A stretch of 64,000 nt of DNA, from positions 1 to 64,000 of the forward strand of contig CAYFYY010000007.1 in NCBI GenBank assembly GCA_964347475.1. The letters are read 5' to 3'. The notes beneath the pieces were generated by a model, which was not told the DNA's origin, ran no database searches, and worked only from the letters and a program-made list of their open reading frames with translations. Numbering within the stretch: position 1 is the stretch's first letter; each line of letters opens with the position of its first letter. Positions 44,562 through 52,963 of the stretch are shown here, in pieces. This DNA comes from GCA-020356105 sp964347475. GTDB lineage: Bacteria > Pseudomonadota > Alphaproteobacteria > UBA8366 > JADFVY01. The translations under genes were made by a program, and so were the position numbers.

Positions 44562-45305
44562 TCAGCCCAGTTCCACCTGGTAATGGTGGGTCTTGGTCAG
44601 GCAGCGGCTGAGCCGCCATTCCACGGGCTTGCCGTCGAGGGCGAGGGCGATCCGGTCGATCTCCAGCAGCGGCGCGCCCGGCGCGATCCCCAGCAGCCGG
44701 GCATCGCGCGCGTCGGCCGCAACGGCGGACAGGCGCTCGACCGCGCGGGCGATGGTGACGCCGTAGCGACGCTCGTAGAGATCGTACAGCGTGTTCGGCA
44801 CCTCGCGAATGTCGGCAAGGTCGGGGAACAGCAGCTGCGGCACCGTGAGGGTCTCGGCGATCGCGGGCTGGCCGTCGAGGCTGCGCACGCGACGGATGCG
44901 GACGACCGGCGCGCCGTGGCCGATCGCGAGCCATCCGGCCTCGATGCGGCTGGCCAGTCCCTTGCGCACCGACACGAGGCGGCTCTCCGGCAGGCGGCGC
45001 TCGCCGTCGGGTCCGACGAGGTGGAAGAAATGGAACAGCGCGCGGCGCTGGTCGTGTTCGGCGACGAAGGTGCCGCGGCCCTGCCGGCGGACGACGACAT
45101 TGTCCGCCGCCAGGGCGTCCAGGGCCTTGCGCACCGTGCCCTGGCTGACCCCGAAGCGGTCGGCCAGCTGAAATTCGCTGGGCAGCAGTTCGCCCGGTCG
45201 CCATTCGCCGGCGATCAGGTGCTGCAGCATCAGCGCCTTGACCTGGGCATAGAGCGGTCGGGCGCGGGGGCCCTCGCCCGTCCCGGAGTGCAGCGGTACG
45301 TCCAT
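44562..45305 (-). CDS. GntR family transcriptional regulator (HutC/UTRA type)
   Basis: ATG 45305 (MDVPLHSG). The 247-residue protein has an N-terminal winged helix (LYAQVKALMLQHLIAGEWRPGELLPSEFQLADRFGVSQGTVRKAL). A C-terminal UTRA ligand domain (SRLVSVRKGLASRIEAGW...YDLYERRYGVTIARAVERL...PLLEIDRIALALDGKPVEW) makes it HutC type. It is divergent from the split UxaA/SuyAB-like genes, and a perfect palindrome lies between them, so it probably controls that pair and itself. Confidence 0.9.
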   Translation of the reverse strand: MDVPLHSGTGEGPRARPLYAQVKALMLQHLIAGEWRPGELLPSEFQLADRFGVSQGTVRKALDALAADNVVVRRQGRGTFVAEHDQRRALFHFFHLVGPDGERRLPESRLVSVRKGLASRIEAGWLAIGHGAPVVRIRRVRSLDGQPAIAETLTVPQLLFPDLADIREVPNTLYDLYERRYGVTIARAVERLSAVAADARDARLLGIAPGAPLLEIDRIALALDGKPVEWRLSRCLTKTHHYQVELG

Positions 45306-45349
45306 GCGCCCATGATAGCGCACTCCTTGACTCGCGGCTATCTTTTATG

Positions 45350-45361
45350 TCTTATATAAGA
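45350..45361. promoter_or_regulatory. GntR-type operator palindrome
   Basis: TCTTATATAAGA is a perfect 12-base palindrome in the 100-bp region between the GntR gene and the UxaA/SuyA-like gene. A GTCTTATATAAGAC-like core is typical for HutC-type GntR regulators. It lies about 45 bp before the plus-strand ATG. Confidence 0.6.
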
Positions 45362-45405
45362 TCTAAGATTATTTTCCAACAAACAGGACACGGAGGGGAA
45401 GGCAG

Positions 45406-45690
45406 ATGCCTCCGCATTTTCTGGTTCACAATCCCGAGGATTCCGCGGGCGTCGTCGTCGTCGAGGACGCCAAGGCGGGCATGGAGCTCGAGGGCTGGGT
45501 GATGGACACCGACGAGACCATCCACGTCACCGCGCTCGACGACATCCCGATCGGCCACAAGGTGGCGCTGTCCGACATCGACAGCGGCGACACCATTCTC
45601 AAGTACGGACATGATATCGGCAAAGCGGTCGCCGACATAAAGCGCGGCGGCCACATGCATGTGCACAACGTCAAGACCAAGAGGTGGTGA
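45406..45690 (+). CDS. UxaA/SuyA-like small lyase subunit (SAF domain)
   Basis: A 94-residue protein with the SAF-domain pattern of the N-terminal part of altronate/galactarate dehydratases: LVHNPEDSAGVVVVEDAKAG, DDIPIGHKVAL, YGHDIGKAVADIKRGGHMHVHNVKTKRW. In this family the domain is either fused or, as here and in sulfolactate sulfo-lyase SuyA, a separate subunit. It ends 2 bp before the large-subunit start, in one operon. It either dehydrates a sugar acid or releases sulfite from (2R)-sulfolactate. Neighbours with sulfur functions favour the second slightly. Confidence 0.82.
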   Translation: MPPHFLVHNPEDSAGVVVVEDAKAGMELEGWVMDTDETIHVTALDDIPIGHKVALSDIDSGDTILKYGHDIGKAVADIKRGGHMHVHNVKTKRW

Positions 45691-45692
45691 CC

Positions 45693-46862
45693 ATGGCCAG
45701 CCGCAAATTCCTGGGATATCGCCGCGAGAACGGCCGCGTCGGCATCCGCAACCACGTCATCATCCTGCCGCTGGACGATCTGTCGAACGCTGCCTGCGAG
45801 GCGGTGGCGCACAACATCAAGGGCACGATGGCGATCCCGCACCCCTATGGCCGGCTGCAGTTCGGCGAGGATCTCGAACTGCACTTCCGCACCCTCATCG
45901 GAACGGGGTGCAACCCCAACGTCGCCGCCGTCGTCGTCATCGGCATCGAGCCGGGCTGGACCGGAAGGGTGGTCGACGGCATCGCCAAGACCGGCAAGCC
46001 GGTCGAGGGCTTCGCCATCGAACGCAACGGCGACCACAAGACCATCGAGATGGCGTCGCGCAAGGCCAAGGAATTCGTCCACTGGGCGTCCGAGAAACAG
46101 CGCGAGGAAGCCGACCTGTCCGAGCTCTGGGTCTCGGTCAAGTGCGGCGAATCGGACACGACGTCCGGCCTCGCGTCCAACCCGACGGTCGGCAACGTGA
46201 TCGACAAGATCGACCCGCTGGGCGCCTATACCTGCTTCGGCGAAACCTCGGAGCTGACGGGCGCCGAGATGATCTGCAAGACGCGCGCCAGAACGCCGGA
46301 GGCCGGCGAGAAGTTCATGCGCACCTGGCAGGCGTACATGGACGAGGTGATCGAGCCGCACAAGACCTCCGACCTCTCCGACAGCCAGCCGACCAAGGGC
46401 AATATCGAGGGCGGGTTGACGACGATCGAGGAGAAGGCGTTCGGCAACCTCGAGAAGATCGGCAAGAAGACCCAGTTCGTCGACGTTCTGGAACCCGCCG
46501 AGGCGCCGTCCGCCGGGCCGGGCCTCTATTTCATGGACACCTCGTCGGCGGCGGCCGAATGCGTGACCCTGCAGGCCGCGGCCGGGTTCGTCGTGCACCT
46601 GTTCCCGACCGGCCAGGGCAACGTCATCGGCAACCCGATCGAGCCGGTCATCAAGCTCACGGCCAACCCGCGCACGGCGCGCGAGATGGCCGAGCATATC
46701 GACGTCGACGTCTCGGGGATCCTGCGCCGCGAGATGACCCTGGACGAAGCCGGCGATGCGCTGCTGGAGATGACCCTGCGCACGTGCAACGGCCGCCTGA
46801 CCGCGGCCGAGGCGTTGGGCCATCGCGAGTTCGTGCTGACCAAGCTCTATCGCAGCGCCTGA
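45693..46862 (+). CDS. UxaA/SuyB-like large lyase subunit
   Basis: A 389-residue protein of the altronate dehydratase C-terminal family: FLGYRRENGRVGIRNHVIILP, GCNPNVAAVVVIGIEPGW, KCGESDTTSGLASNPTVGNVIDK, MDTSSAAAECVTLQAAAGF and GQGNVIGNPIEPVIKLTANP. The Cys in KCGESD and the His/Asn positions bind the catalytic iron in this family. A GAGGTGG site precedes ATG 45693. With the small subunit it forms the enzyme whose substrate is either an aldonate or sulfolactate. A repeat and no further gene follow on this strand. Confidence 0.85.
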   Translation: MASRKFLGYRRENGRVGIRNHVIILPLDDLSNAACEAVAHNIKGTMAIPHPYGRLQFGEDLELHFRTLIGTGCNPNVAAVVVIGIEPGWTGRVVDGIAKTGKPVEGFAIERNGDHKTIEMASRKAKEFVHWASEKQREEADLSELWVSVKCGESDTTSGLASNPTVGNVIDKIDPLGAYTCFGETSELTGAEMICKTRARTPEAGEKFMRTWQAYMDEVIEPHKTSDLSDSQPTKGNIEGGLTTIEEKAFGNLEKIGKKTQFVDVLEPAEAPSAGPGLYFMDTSSAAAECVTLQAAAGFVVHLFPTGQGNVIGNPIEPVIKLTANPRTAREMAEHIDVDVSGILRREMTLDEAGDALLEMTLRTCNGRLTAAEALGHREFVLTKLYRSA

Positions 46863-46960
46863 CGGCGGACGTCCTGCCGGGCGAACGCCGTCACCTCCTG
46901 CATTCTGTCCGCGCGACGGGAGCGGGCCGATGAAGTCTGCGCGGCGCCGGCGCCGAGCGA

Positions 46961-47064
46961 CCTCATCCTTCGAGACGGGCCTCGCGGCCCTCCTCAGCAT
47001 GAGTCTCCGATGTTTGTGTCCTCATGCTGAGGAGGCTGCCAAGCAGCCGTCTTGAAGTATGAGG
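46961..47064. repeat. Palindromic intergenic repeat family 2, copy B
   Basis: Arms CCTCATCCTTCGAGACGGGC...CTCAGCATGAG (46961-47003) and CCTCATGCTGAGGAGG...CTTGAAGTATGAGG (47020-47064). It lies in the 396-bp gap between the convergent UxaA-like and DcyD-like genes, where no ORF is supportable. Same family as copy A at 43472-43569. Confidence 0.8.
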
Positions 47065-47258
47065 GAGTGCTGCCGTCCGGAACCGATTCCACTTTATCGG
47101 ATACCGCTCGAGGCCACCTCAATAAAGCTGCATGCGGGCCCCGCCCGGTCATTCGGCGTCGATGGCCACGGCGTCCATGCGGCGATCGCTGAGGTCGGCC
47201 ACGATCCGGCCCACGCCGGGCGGTTGGGCACGCGTGGGGCTGGCGCCATGGCGCCAGG

Positions 47259-48308
47259 CTACCCGTCGCCGCGCAGCGCGGCCAGCGCCTCGGTCAGCCC
47301 AGCCGCATAGCCGAAATTGGCTGGCGTGCCGCCGGAATGGAGGAACAGGATATTGTGGTCCGGCCCGGTCTCGCCGGCACGCGCGATCGTGCCGGCCAGC
47401 ACCTTGCCGGTATAGACCGGATCGAGGATCAGGGCCTCCGAGCGCGCCGCGAGGTCGATGGCGCGCACCGTCGGCTCGTTGAGCTGCCCGTAGCCGGGCG
47501 CGAGATGCGCATCGTCGGTGATCACGTCCTCCGCCGCCACGACGGGCGCGGTTGAGAGCAACGCGGCGATCTCGCGGCAGCGCGCGATGATCCGCTCGCG
47601 CTGGATGTCGGCGGCGCGGCGCACGCAGACGCCGGTCACGCGGATCGCACTGCCCAGCGCGCGCAGGCCGAACAGCAGCCCGGCATGGGTCGCGCCGCTG
47701 CCCGAGGCGACCACAATCTCGTCGATGCGGGGCAACTGCGCCTCCAGCTGGCCGAGAATCTCCCGCGCCGCATCGACATAGCCGAGCGCCCCCAGCGGCT
47801 TATGTCCCGGCGCCAGCGGGATGACATAGGGGTGGCGGCCCCGGCTCTCGAGGTCTTCGGCGATCTCGTGCAGGCGGCGGTCGGCGCCGGCCTCGTCCTC
47901 GCCATGCGCATAGGAATGCAGCGTCGCCCCCAGCATGCGGTCGAGCAACACGTTGCCGGATTGGCGGTATTCCGCCTCCGTCTTCGCGACCCGCTCCTCG
48001 AGCTGGATATGGCAGTCGAAGCCCAGCCTGGCCGCGGCCGCCGCCGTGCTGCGCGCGAAGTTCGACTGCACCGCGCCGGTGATCAGCACGGTGTCGGCAC
48101 CCTGCTGCAGCGCCTCGCCGAGATAGAACTCAAGCTGCCGCACTTTGTTGCCGCCGAAGGCAAGCCCGGTGCAGTCGTCCCGCTTGACGTACAGCCCGCC
48201 GGCGCGCCCGAGCGCCGCCGCCAGGTTCGGCATCGCCTCGAGCGGCGTCGGGTAGTGGCCGAGCCGCGCCCGCGGCATCGCATCGAGGCGGTCCAGCGCA
48301 TCAGACAT
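47259..48308 (-). CDS. D-cysteine desulfhydrase / L-cysteate sulfo-lyase family PLP enzyme
   Basis: A 349-residue fold-type II PLP enzyme of the DcyD/CuyA/ACC-deaminase family. The PLP Lys is in FGGNKVRQLEF; other marks are YVKRDDCTGLAFGG, TGAVQSNFARSTAAAAARLG, GSGATHAGLLFG and FLHSGGTPANFGY. Family members release sulfide from D-cysteine, sulfite from L-cysteate (CuyA), or open ACC. Its start overlaps the end of a TauE/SafE permease gene by 8 bp, suggesting that the sulfur product is exported. This and the facing SuyAB-like pair make a sulfonate role plausible but not proven. Confidence 0.85.
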   Translation of the reverse strand: MSDALDRLDAMPRARLGHYPTPLEAMPNLAAALGRAGGLYVKRDDCTGLAFGGNKVRQLEFYLGEALQQGADTVLITGAVQSNFARSTAAAAARLGFDCHIQLEERVAKTEAEYRQSGNVLLDRMLGATLHSYAHGEDEAGADRRLHEIAEDLESRGRHPYVIPLAPGHKPLGALGYVDAAREILGQLEAQLPRIDEIVVASGSGATHAGLLFGLRALGSAIRVTGVCVRRAADIQRERIIARCREIAALLSTAPVVAAEDVITDDAHLAPGYGQLNEPTVRAIDLAARSEALILDPVYTGKVLAGTIARAGETGPDHNILFLHSGGTPANFGYAAGLTEALAALRGDG

Positions 48309-49044
48309 ATCCGAGCAATCCGGCCAGTGAATGGACGAACAGGCTCAGCGACGTTGCCGCAAGCAGGACCGCGATCGCGATCCGGAAGCCCTGCTCGGTG
48401 AACCGGCTGGCCACCAGGCGTCCGAGCGCTACGCCACCCAGGGTCGCCGGCGCTAGCCAGCCCGCCAGCAACAGCGTCTCGCGCGCAATGCCGACCAGCG
48501 CCGCCTGGAACGCCACCGCCAGGATATAGGAGAACACGAAGGTCACCAGAACCGTGGCGCGGATCGTGTCCTTCGAATGCCGCAATACGGCCATACGGGC
48601 GGCCACCGGCGGCCCGGGCATCGCGAGGCTCGTATTCATGGCCCCCGACAACACCCCGACCCCGAGGTCGCGGGCGCGCTGCGTTCCGACGCCCCATCGC
48701 GCGCCGCCGAGGACTCCTGCCGCCGAGAGGGCCATATAGAATACGGCTGCGCCGGCCAGAAGTTTCAGGGTGTCGATGCTGACGGCCCGGAAGATCAGGA
48801 TGCCGAAAGGAAATCCGGCGAGGCTTCCGAGCAGGATTCGTTTGAGGAGGGTCCAGTCGACGCTGCGCCACAGCGATGGCGTCAGTACGAGCGCAATCAG
48901 CAGGCTCAGCAGCATCGAAATCTGGATGGCGGACCCGCTGTTCAGGGTCAAGAGGATCACCGGCCCGGCGAGCACCCCGAAGCCGATTCCGGTCGCCGCC
49001 TGCAGCAGCGCTGCGACCAGCACGGAGGCCTGCAGGGCCAGCAT
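48301..49044 (-). CDS. TauE/SafE family membrane permease (sulfite/organosulfonate exporter-like), first copy
   Basis: ATG 49044 is used, with AAGGTGG 8 bases upstream. The 247-residue protein has about eight transmembrane helices in two similar halves: N-half ATGIGFGVLAGPVIL and second-half motif AMNTSLAMPGPPVAARMAVL. TauE/SafE proteins move sulfite, sulfonates or related anions. The gene overlaps the DcyD/CuyA-like gene by 8 bp and follows a second TauE gene by 26 bp, so the three are an operon. Confidence 0.85.
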   Translation of the reverse strand: MLALQASVLVAALLQAATGIGFGVLAGPVILLTLNSGSAIQISMLLSLLIALVLTPSLWRSVDWTLLKRILLGSLAGFPFGILIFRAVSIDTLKLLAGAAVFYMALSAAGVLGGARWGVGTQRARDLGVGVLSGAMNTSLAMPGPPVAARMAVLRHSKDTIRATVLVTFVFSYILAVAFQAALVGIARETLLLAGWLAPATLGGVALGRLVASRFTEQGFRIAIAVLLAATSLSLFVHSLAGLLGYV

Positions 49045-49070
49045 GGCGGCATCCACCTTGCGCGCCCCCG

Positions 49071-49847
49071 TCAGGCCGCCAGCAGGCCCGGCACGCCCTG
49101 CCAGACGAGGCGCAGACCGGTCAGCGTCAGCATGGCGAACACGATGCGGTAGAACCACCGGTCGCTCAGCATGCGGTGGAAGCGCAGCCCGAGCCAGACG
49201 CCGACCGGGATGGCGGGGGCCAGCGCCAGCGCGGTGCCGAGATTGCCGGGCGAGAGCTGCCCCAAAAGCCCGTAGGGGATCAGCTTGGTGTAGTTCACCA
49301 CCGCGAAGAAGATCGCCATCGTCCCGACATAGACCGACTTGTCCAGCCGCTGCGGCAGCAGGTAGACCTGCACCGGCGGCGAGCCGGCATGGGCGACCGT
49401 GCTGGTGAAGCCCGACAGCCCGGCCCACAGCACGCCGCGCGGGCCCGGCTGGCTCGGCGCCCGCTGGGCCCGGCGCAGCACGGTGTTGCCGGCAAAGCGC
49501 CAGGCGACGAAGGCCAGCGCCACCGCGCCGACGATCAGCCGCACGATGTCGTCGCTCAGATAGTGGAACGACAGCCCGCCGATGGTGATCCCGACGAGCG
49601 CGCCGGGCAGCATCAGCGCCATGTTGCGGCGGTGCCAGGCGTGGCGGTAGGCCCACAGCGCGGCGATGTCGAGGACGCACAGGATCGGCAGCAGGATCCC
49701 CGCGGCCTGCACCGGCGGAATCACCAGCGTCATCATCGGCACCGAGACGATGCCAAGCCCGCCGCCGACCCCGGTCTTGGAGATGCCCGAGATCACCACG
49801 GCCGGAAACGCGACGATGTAGAACAGCGGGTCGGTGATGAGGTCCAC
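49071..49847 (-). CDS. TauE/SafE family membrane permease, second copy
   Basis: A GTG at 49847 (VDLITDPLFYIVAFPAVV) is taken as start because the first helix begins just after it; a longer frame exists to 49916. The 258-residue protein has the TauE pattern: GISKTGVGGGLGIVSVPMM, LCVLDIAALWAYRHAW, GGLSFHYLSDDIVRLIVG and GFTSTVAHAGSPPVQVYLLPQ. It is similar to the frameshifted TauE gene at 54450-55171. It is first in the TauE-TauE-DcyD operon. Confidence 0.85.
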   Translation of the reverse strand: MDLITDPLFYIVAFPAVVISGISKTGVGGGLGIVSVPMMTLVIPPVQAAGILLPILCVLDIAALWAYRHAWHRRNMALMLPGALVGITIGGLSFHYLSDDIVRLIVGAVALAFVAWRFAGNTVLRRAQRAPSQPGPRGVLWAGLSGFTSTVAHAGSPPVQVYLLPQRLDKSVYVGTMAIFFAVVNYTKLIPYGLLGQLSPGNLGTALALAPAIPVGVWLGLRFHRMLSDRWFYRIVFAMLTLTGLRLVWQGVPGLLAA

Positions 49848-49934
49848 CGGCGGGTGACTCCGCGGTCGCAGCGAAAGAGAAGGCCGGCAAATCCCGGCCG
49901 GCGGCGAGGCTAGCACGTTTCCGGGCGAAAGGCG

Positions 49935-51455
49935 CTAGCCCTGATAGCTGTCGGCGAGATCGCCGGTCTCGGTACAGTAGCCGCCGGGCGCCGGGGCGCG
50001 GCCCTCCAGAAGCACGTCGAATTGGAAATTCAAATACCAGTGGGGACTGCCGCTGGGATGGCTGGAGTACATGGCGACCGCGTCCGGAGCGTGCCAGGAG
50101 AGCGCAATAGGGCAAGTTGTCCTGACGCAATACCGAACCGTCGGTATCGGCGTTGCCTCGTCTTGTTCCTCTTCGGCTTCCCCCGATTCTGCTTTCCTGC
50201 GGTCCCTCTCCTCGTCGAAGCGCCTGGTGGCGTCATGCACCACATATGTCCACCGGTCTGATGTTTCGGGCCAGGGCCGGGCGTCCCGGTCGGCCGCATC
50301 GACCATGCCCGCGGTCACCGTCACGGTGCAGCTCAAACGGGCGATGCCGTCTTCCGGGTTCTCGACCAGATCCGGCAGAAGTCGGCCCAGACCTTCGTCG
50401 GGCGCGGCCGGCGACCAGTGTCCCAACTGGTTGATTGTCGCGACGATCTCCGCCTCGGGGCGCCCCGATTGCTGAAGGCCGTCCGCCCAGTGGGCCAGTG
50501 CCGCCCCGGTACCGGTGCCAGCGGAAAGCGCAGGGATTGAAGCTGTAATCAGAACGAGTGTGAAGTGAACCGGCAAGATCAGAGCGGCAAGCGACGCGGC
50601 AAATCCGATGATCGCGACCGAAATGCGGACGGGCATGCCGACGGCTTTCGTCCCGCTGCGGCCGGGCCTAAGGTCCGGCGGATCGTCTTCTGAAACGTCG
50701 TCCCGTTGCGCAATTTCCCGCCATGAAACCAGGAGTCCGGCGGTCACCAGAAATCCCAGTGGCACGACCGGGAAGGCCAGGAACAGGTCCCACACCGTCG
50801 GTATGTGGTTCCAACGCACGGTATCGAGCAGATAATAGGACAGGATGGCGGGCCCGATTAGGACAGGAATCAATATCAATGATTCCATAGCAATAAGTCC
50901 GGAAATCCAGACCGAGAGGACGCGGGACGCGCCGGACCGGCCGTTCCGGCGAGTGGCGGCGCCGGCATCCGCCCGTTCGGCCCACGGCCGGATCGCGAAT
51001 GCCAGGCCGAGAAGCAGGGCCGCCAGCGCCAGCAGGATCGCCGTCTTCGACAACCAGGGCAGATAATCCGCCGGTCCGAACGGAAACGAGGGGCCGTCCG
51101 GATCCCCTTCGAAAATCCCGACAATTCGCTCCCACTGATATGCGTGGTAGAGCCATGTCAGAAGCGAGGCGAGGAGAAGCGCCACGACCGACATCAGGGC
51201 GCTCATCGTGCACAGAAATTGAAGTATAAACTCTTTGAACTCCCGGAACGCCATTTTGAGCCGTTTCCATCGATCGCGGTATCCGATCAATGGCCACAGC
51301 GAATAGGTCAGATCCACCGCGACAATCGCGCCCAAGGTGACCAGAAAGCCCGCCGGCCACAGGACGGAAAACACCGCCGCCATCGCCGCGAACAGGAGAA
51401 CGGTGTGCAACAGCCAGCGCCCCGCCTTGCCTTGCCACGTGTGACGAGTCCGCAT
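49935..51455 (-). CDS. Uncharacterised tandem-paralogue membrane protein, member 1
   Basis: A product of about 506 residues with seven or so transmembrane helices in the first 330 residues (for example LLFAAMAAVFSVLWPAGFLV and ILLALAALLLGLAFAI). A soluble C-terminal region of about 180 residues follows. It ends with a motif shared by the next two genes: YCVRTTCP, a Trp, YSSHPS, then APAPGGYC and a terminal YQG. The start is ATG 51455; a GTG 9 bp upstream overlaps the preceding stop (GTGA) and is equally possible. No family is recognised. The three paired cysteines suggest an extracytoplasmic, disulfide-bearing C-terminal domain. It is the last gene of the tandem set. Confidence 0.75.
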   Translation of the reverse strand: MRTRHTWQGKAGRWLLHTVLLFAAMAAVFSVLWPAGFLVTLGAIVAVDLTYSLWPLIGYRDRWKRLKMAFREFKEFILQFLCTMSALMSVVALLLASLLTWLYHAYQWERIVGIFEGDPDGPSFPFGPADYLPWLSKTAILLALAALLLGLAFAIRPWAERADAGAATRRNGRSGASRVLSVWISGLIAMESLILIPVLIGPAILSYYLLDTVRWNHIPTVWDLFLAFPVVPLGFLVTAGLLVSWREIAQRDDVSEDDPPDLRPGRSGTKAVGMPVRISVAIIGFAASLAALILPVHFTLVLITASIPALSAGTGTGAALAHWADGLQQSGRPEAEIVATINQLGHWSPAAPDEGLGRLLPDLVENPEDGIARLSCTVTVTAGMVDAADRDARPWPETSDRWTYVVHDATRRFDEERDRRKAESGEAEEEQDEATPIPTVRYCVRTTCPIALSWHAPDAVAMYSSHPSGSPHWYLNFQFDVLLEGRAPAPGGYCTETGDLADSYQG

Positions 51456-51460
51456 GCCGT

Positions 51461-52958
51461 TCACCCCTGAAAGCTCTCGGCGAGGCTGCCGTCGGCCAGG
51501 CAGTAGCCGCCCGGCACGGCCGCCACGCCGTCGGCGGAGAGGTCGAAATAGAGCGGATGCATCCAGTCCGGCCTGGCGCTGGGGTGGCTGGAGACGAGGG
51601 CGATCGCATCGGGGGCCCGCCAGACCACCGGGCTGGGACAGGCGACACGGAGGCAGTAGCGGACCGCCCCCGACGCGGAATTTCGGTCCGCGTCTTCGTC
51701 TTTCCCTCCTGAGTCCCCTGTACCCGAGGGCGACCGGCTCTGACGGTCCTTGATCCGCGGCGCCGGCAGATCGGGCCACGGGGCGGTGGCCAGTTCGGCG
51801 GCGTCGACAAGACCGGCCGCGACGGTCATCGGGCACCTCCACGCGCCGTCGGCCCCGTCCGGGTCCCGGTCCGACGACTGAAGCAGCCTCGCCAAGCCCT
51901 GTGTCGGCGCGTCGGGCGACCAGAAGCCGTTTTCGTTGATCATGCCCGCGATTTCCGCGGGCGATCGGCCGGATCGCCGCTGTTCGCCGGCCCACCGGTC
52001 GAGGGCATCGCGGGACAGCGTCCCGGTAATGAGCGCCTGCGCCGACGCGCCGGCAGCAACGGTTCCGACATGGGCGTAATGGCTGAAGATCCCTGCGACC
52101 GTCAGAAACCCCGCCAAGGCGACGGCGGCAAAGCCCGGCGTGCGGATCCCGACGAGCCTCAGGGGCATGCCTGCGAGCCTGCCGTCCGGCGGAACCGGCG
52201 GTGCGTCCGGCGGCAGCTCCAACTGGTACAGAACGTCGCGTACCGTCACAACCATCGCCGCGACCACGAAGAGGCCAATTGGCAGGGCGGGATAGAACAG
52301 GACCATGTCCCAGGCGTTCGGGGCTTTGTCCTGCAGGATCTCCCGGAGAAGGATACGGAAATCACCCGCGCATTTGGCCAGGATGACCAGCAACTCGATG
52401 AACTGGACGAACACGAACCCGATCAGCCAGAAGGACAGGACGCTGGCGGCGCGCGGTCGGAGCCCCGGCGGCCGGGCCGCCCCGGACCCCTTTTTTCGCC
52501 AGCTTCGGCCGGAGCGCCAGCGCCAGGCTCAGCAGCAGGGCCGCGACCAACAACAGGATTACGGCCATGCCGACCTTGTTCGTATAATTTCCGGGAATGA
52601 CATTGGCGGCGGCGGAGAGAAAACTCAGACCCGATATCGCGCCGGAGACGTCCCAGCGATAGGCGTTTGCAAGCCACAAGAGCGGCGCGGCAATACCAAG
52701 CGCCAGCGCCGCCGACGCACCGCTGAGGCCGCAGACGAGAAGCATTCCCGCGCCCTTGGACGGCACATCGGGCGTGTTTCGCAGCTCGCGATACAGAAAG
52801 ATCGGCGACACAATGTAAGCGAGGCAGACCAGCGCGCCGATGAAAGAGCCGTCGGAATAGCCGACGGTCGCGAAAAGGATGGCAAGCGTTGCGGACAGCA
52901 GGGCGGTCCGCCCGAGCCAGCGCAACGCATTCCGGTGCCGGCCATTCGTCTTCAGCAT
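51461..52958 (-). pseudogene. Uncharacterised tandem-paralogue membrane protein, member 2, frameshifted
   Basis: The N-terminal 150 or so residues are open from ATG 52958 (MLKTNGRHRN). They run to a homopolymer region at about 52487-52496 (mRNA A6 then G4), after which this frame soon stops at 52362. The rest (SVLSFWLIGF onward to the terminal AESFQG) is in another frame down to 51461. One base removed from the A6 or G4 run restores a product of about 498 residues, the same length and layout as its neighbours, with YCLRVACPSP, VSSHPS and VPGGYC. It is either a recent pseudogene, a sequencing error or a frameshifting gene. Confidence 0.75.
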
Positions 52959-52963
52959 CCCCT

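Noticed and set aside
52487..52496. Programmed -1 ribosomal frameshift at A-AAA-AAG
   Set aside because: The downstream frame is +1 (or -2) relative to the upstream one, so a -1 slip would not join the two parts.
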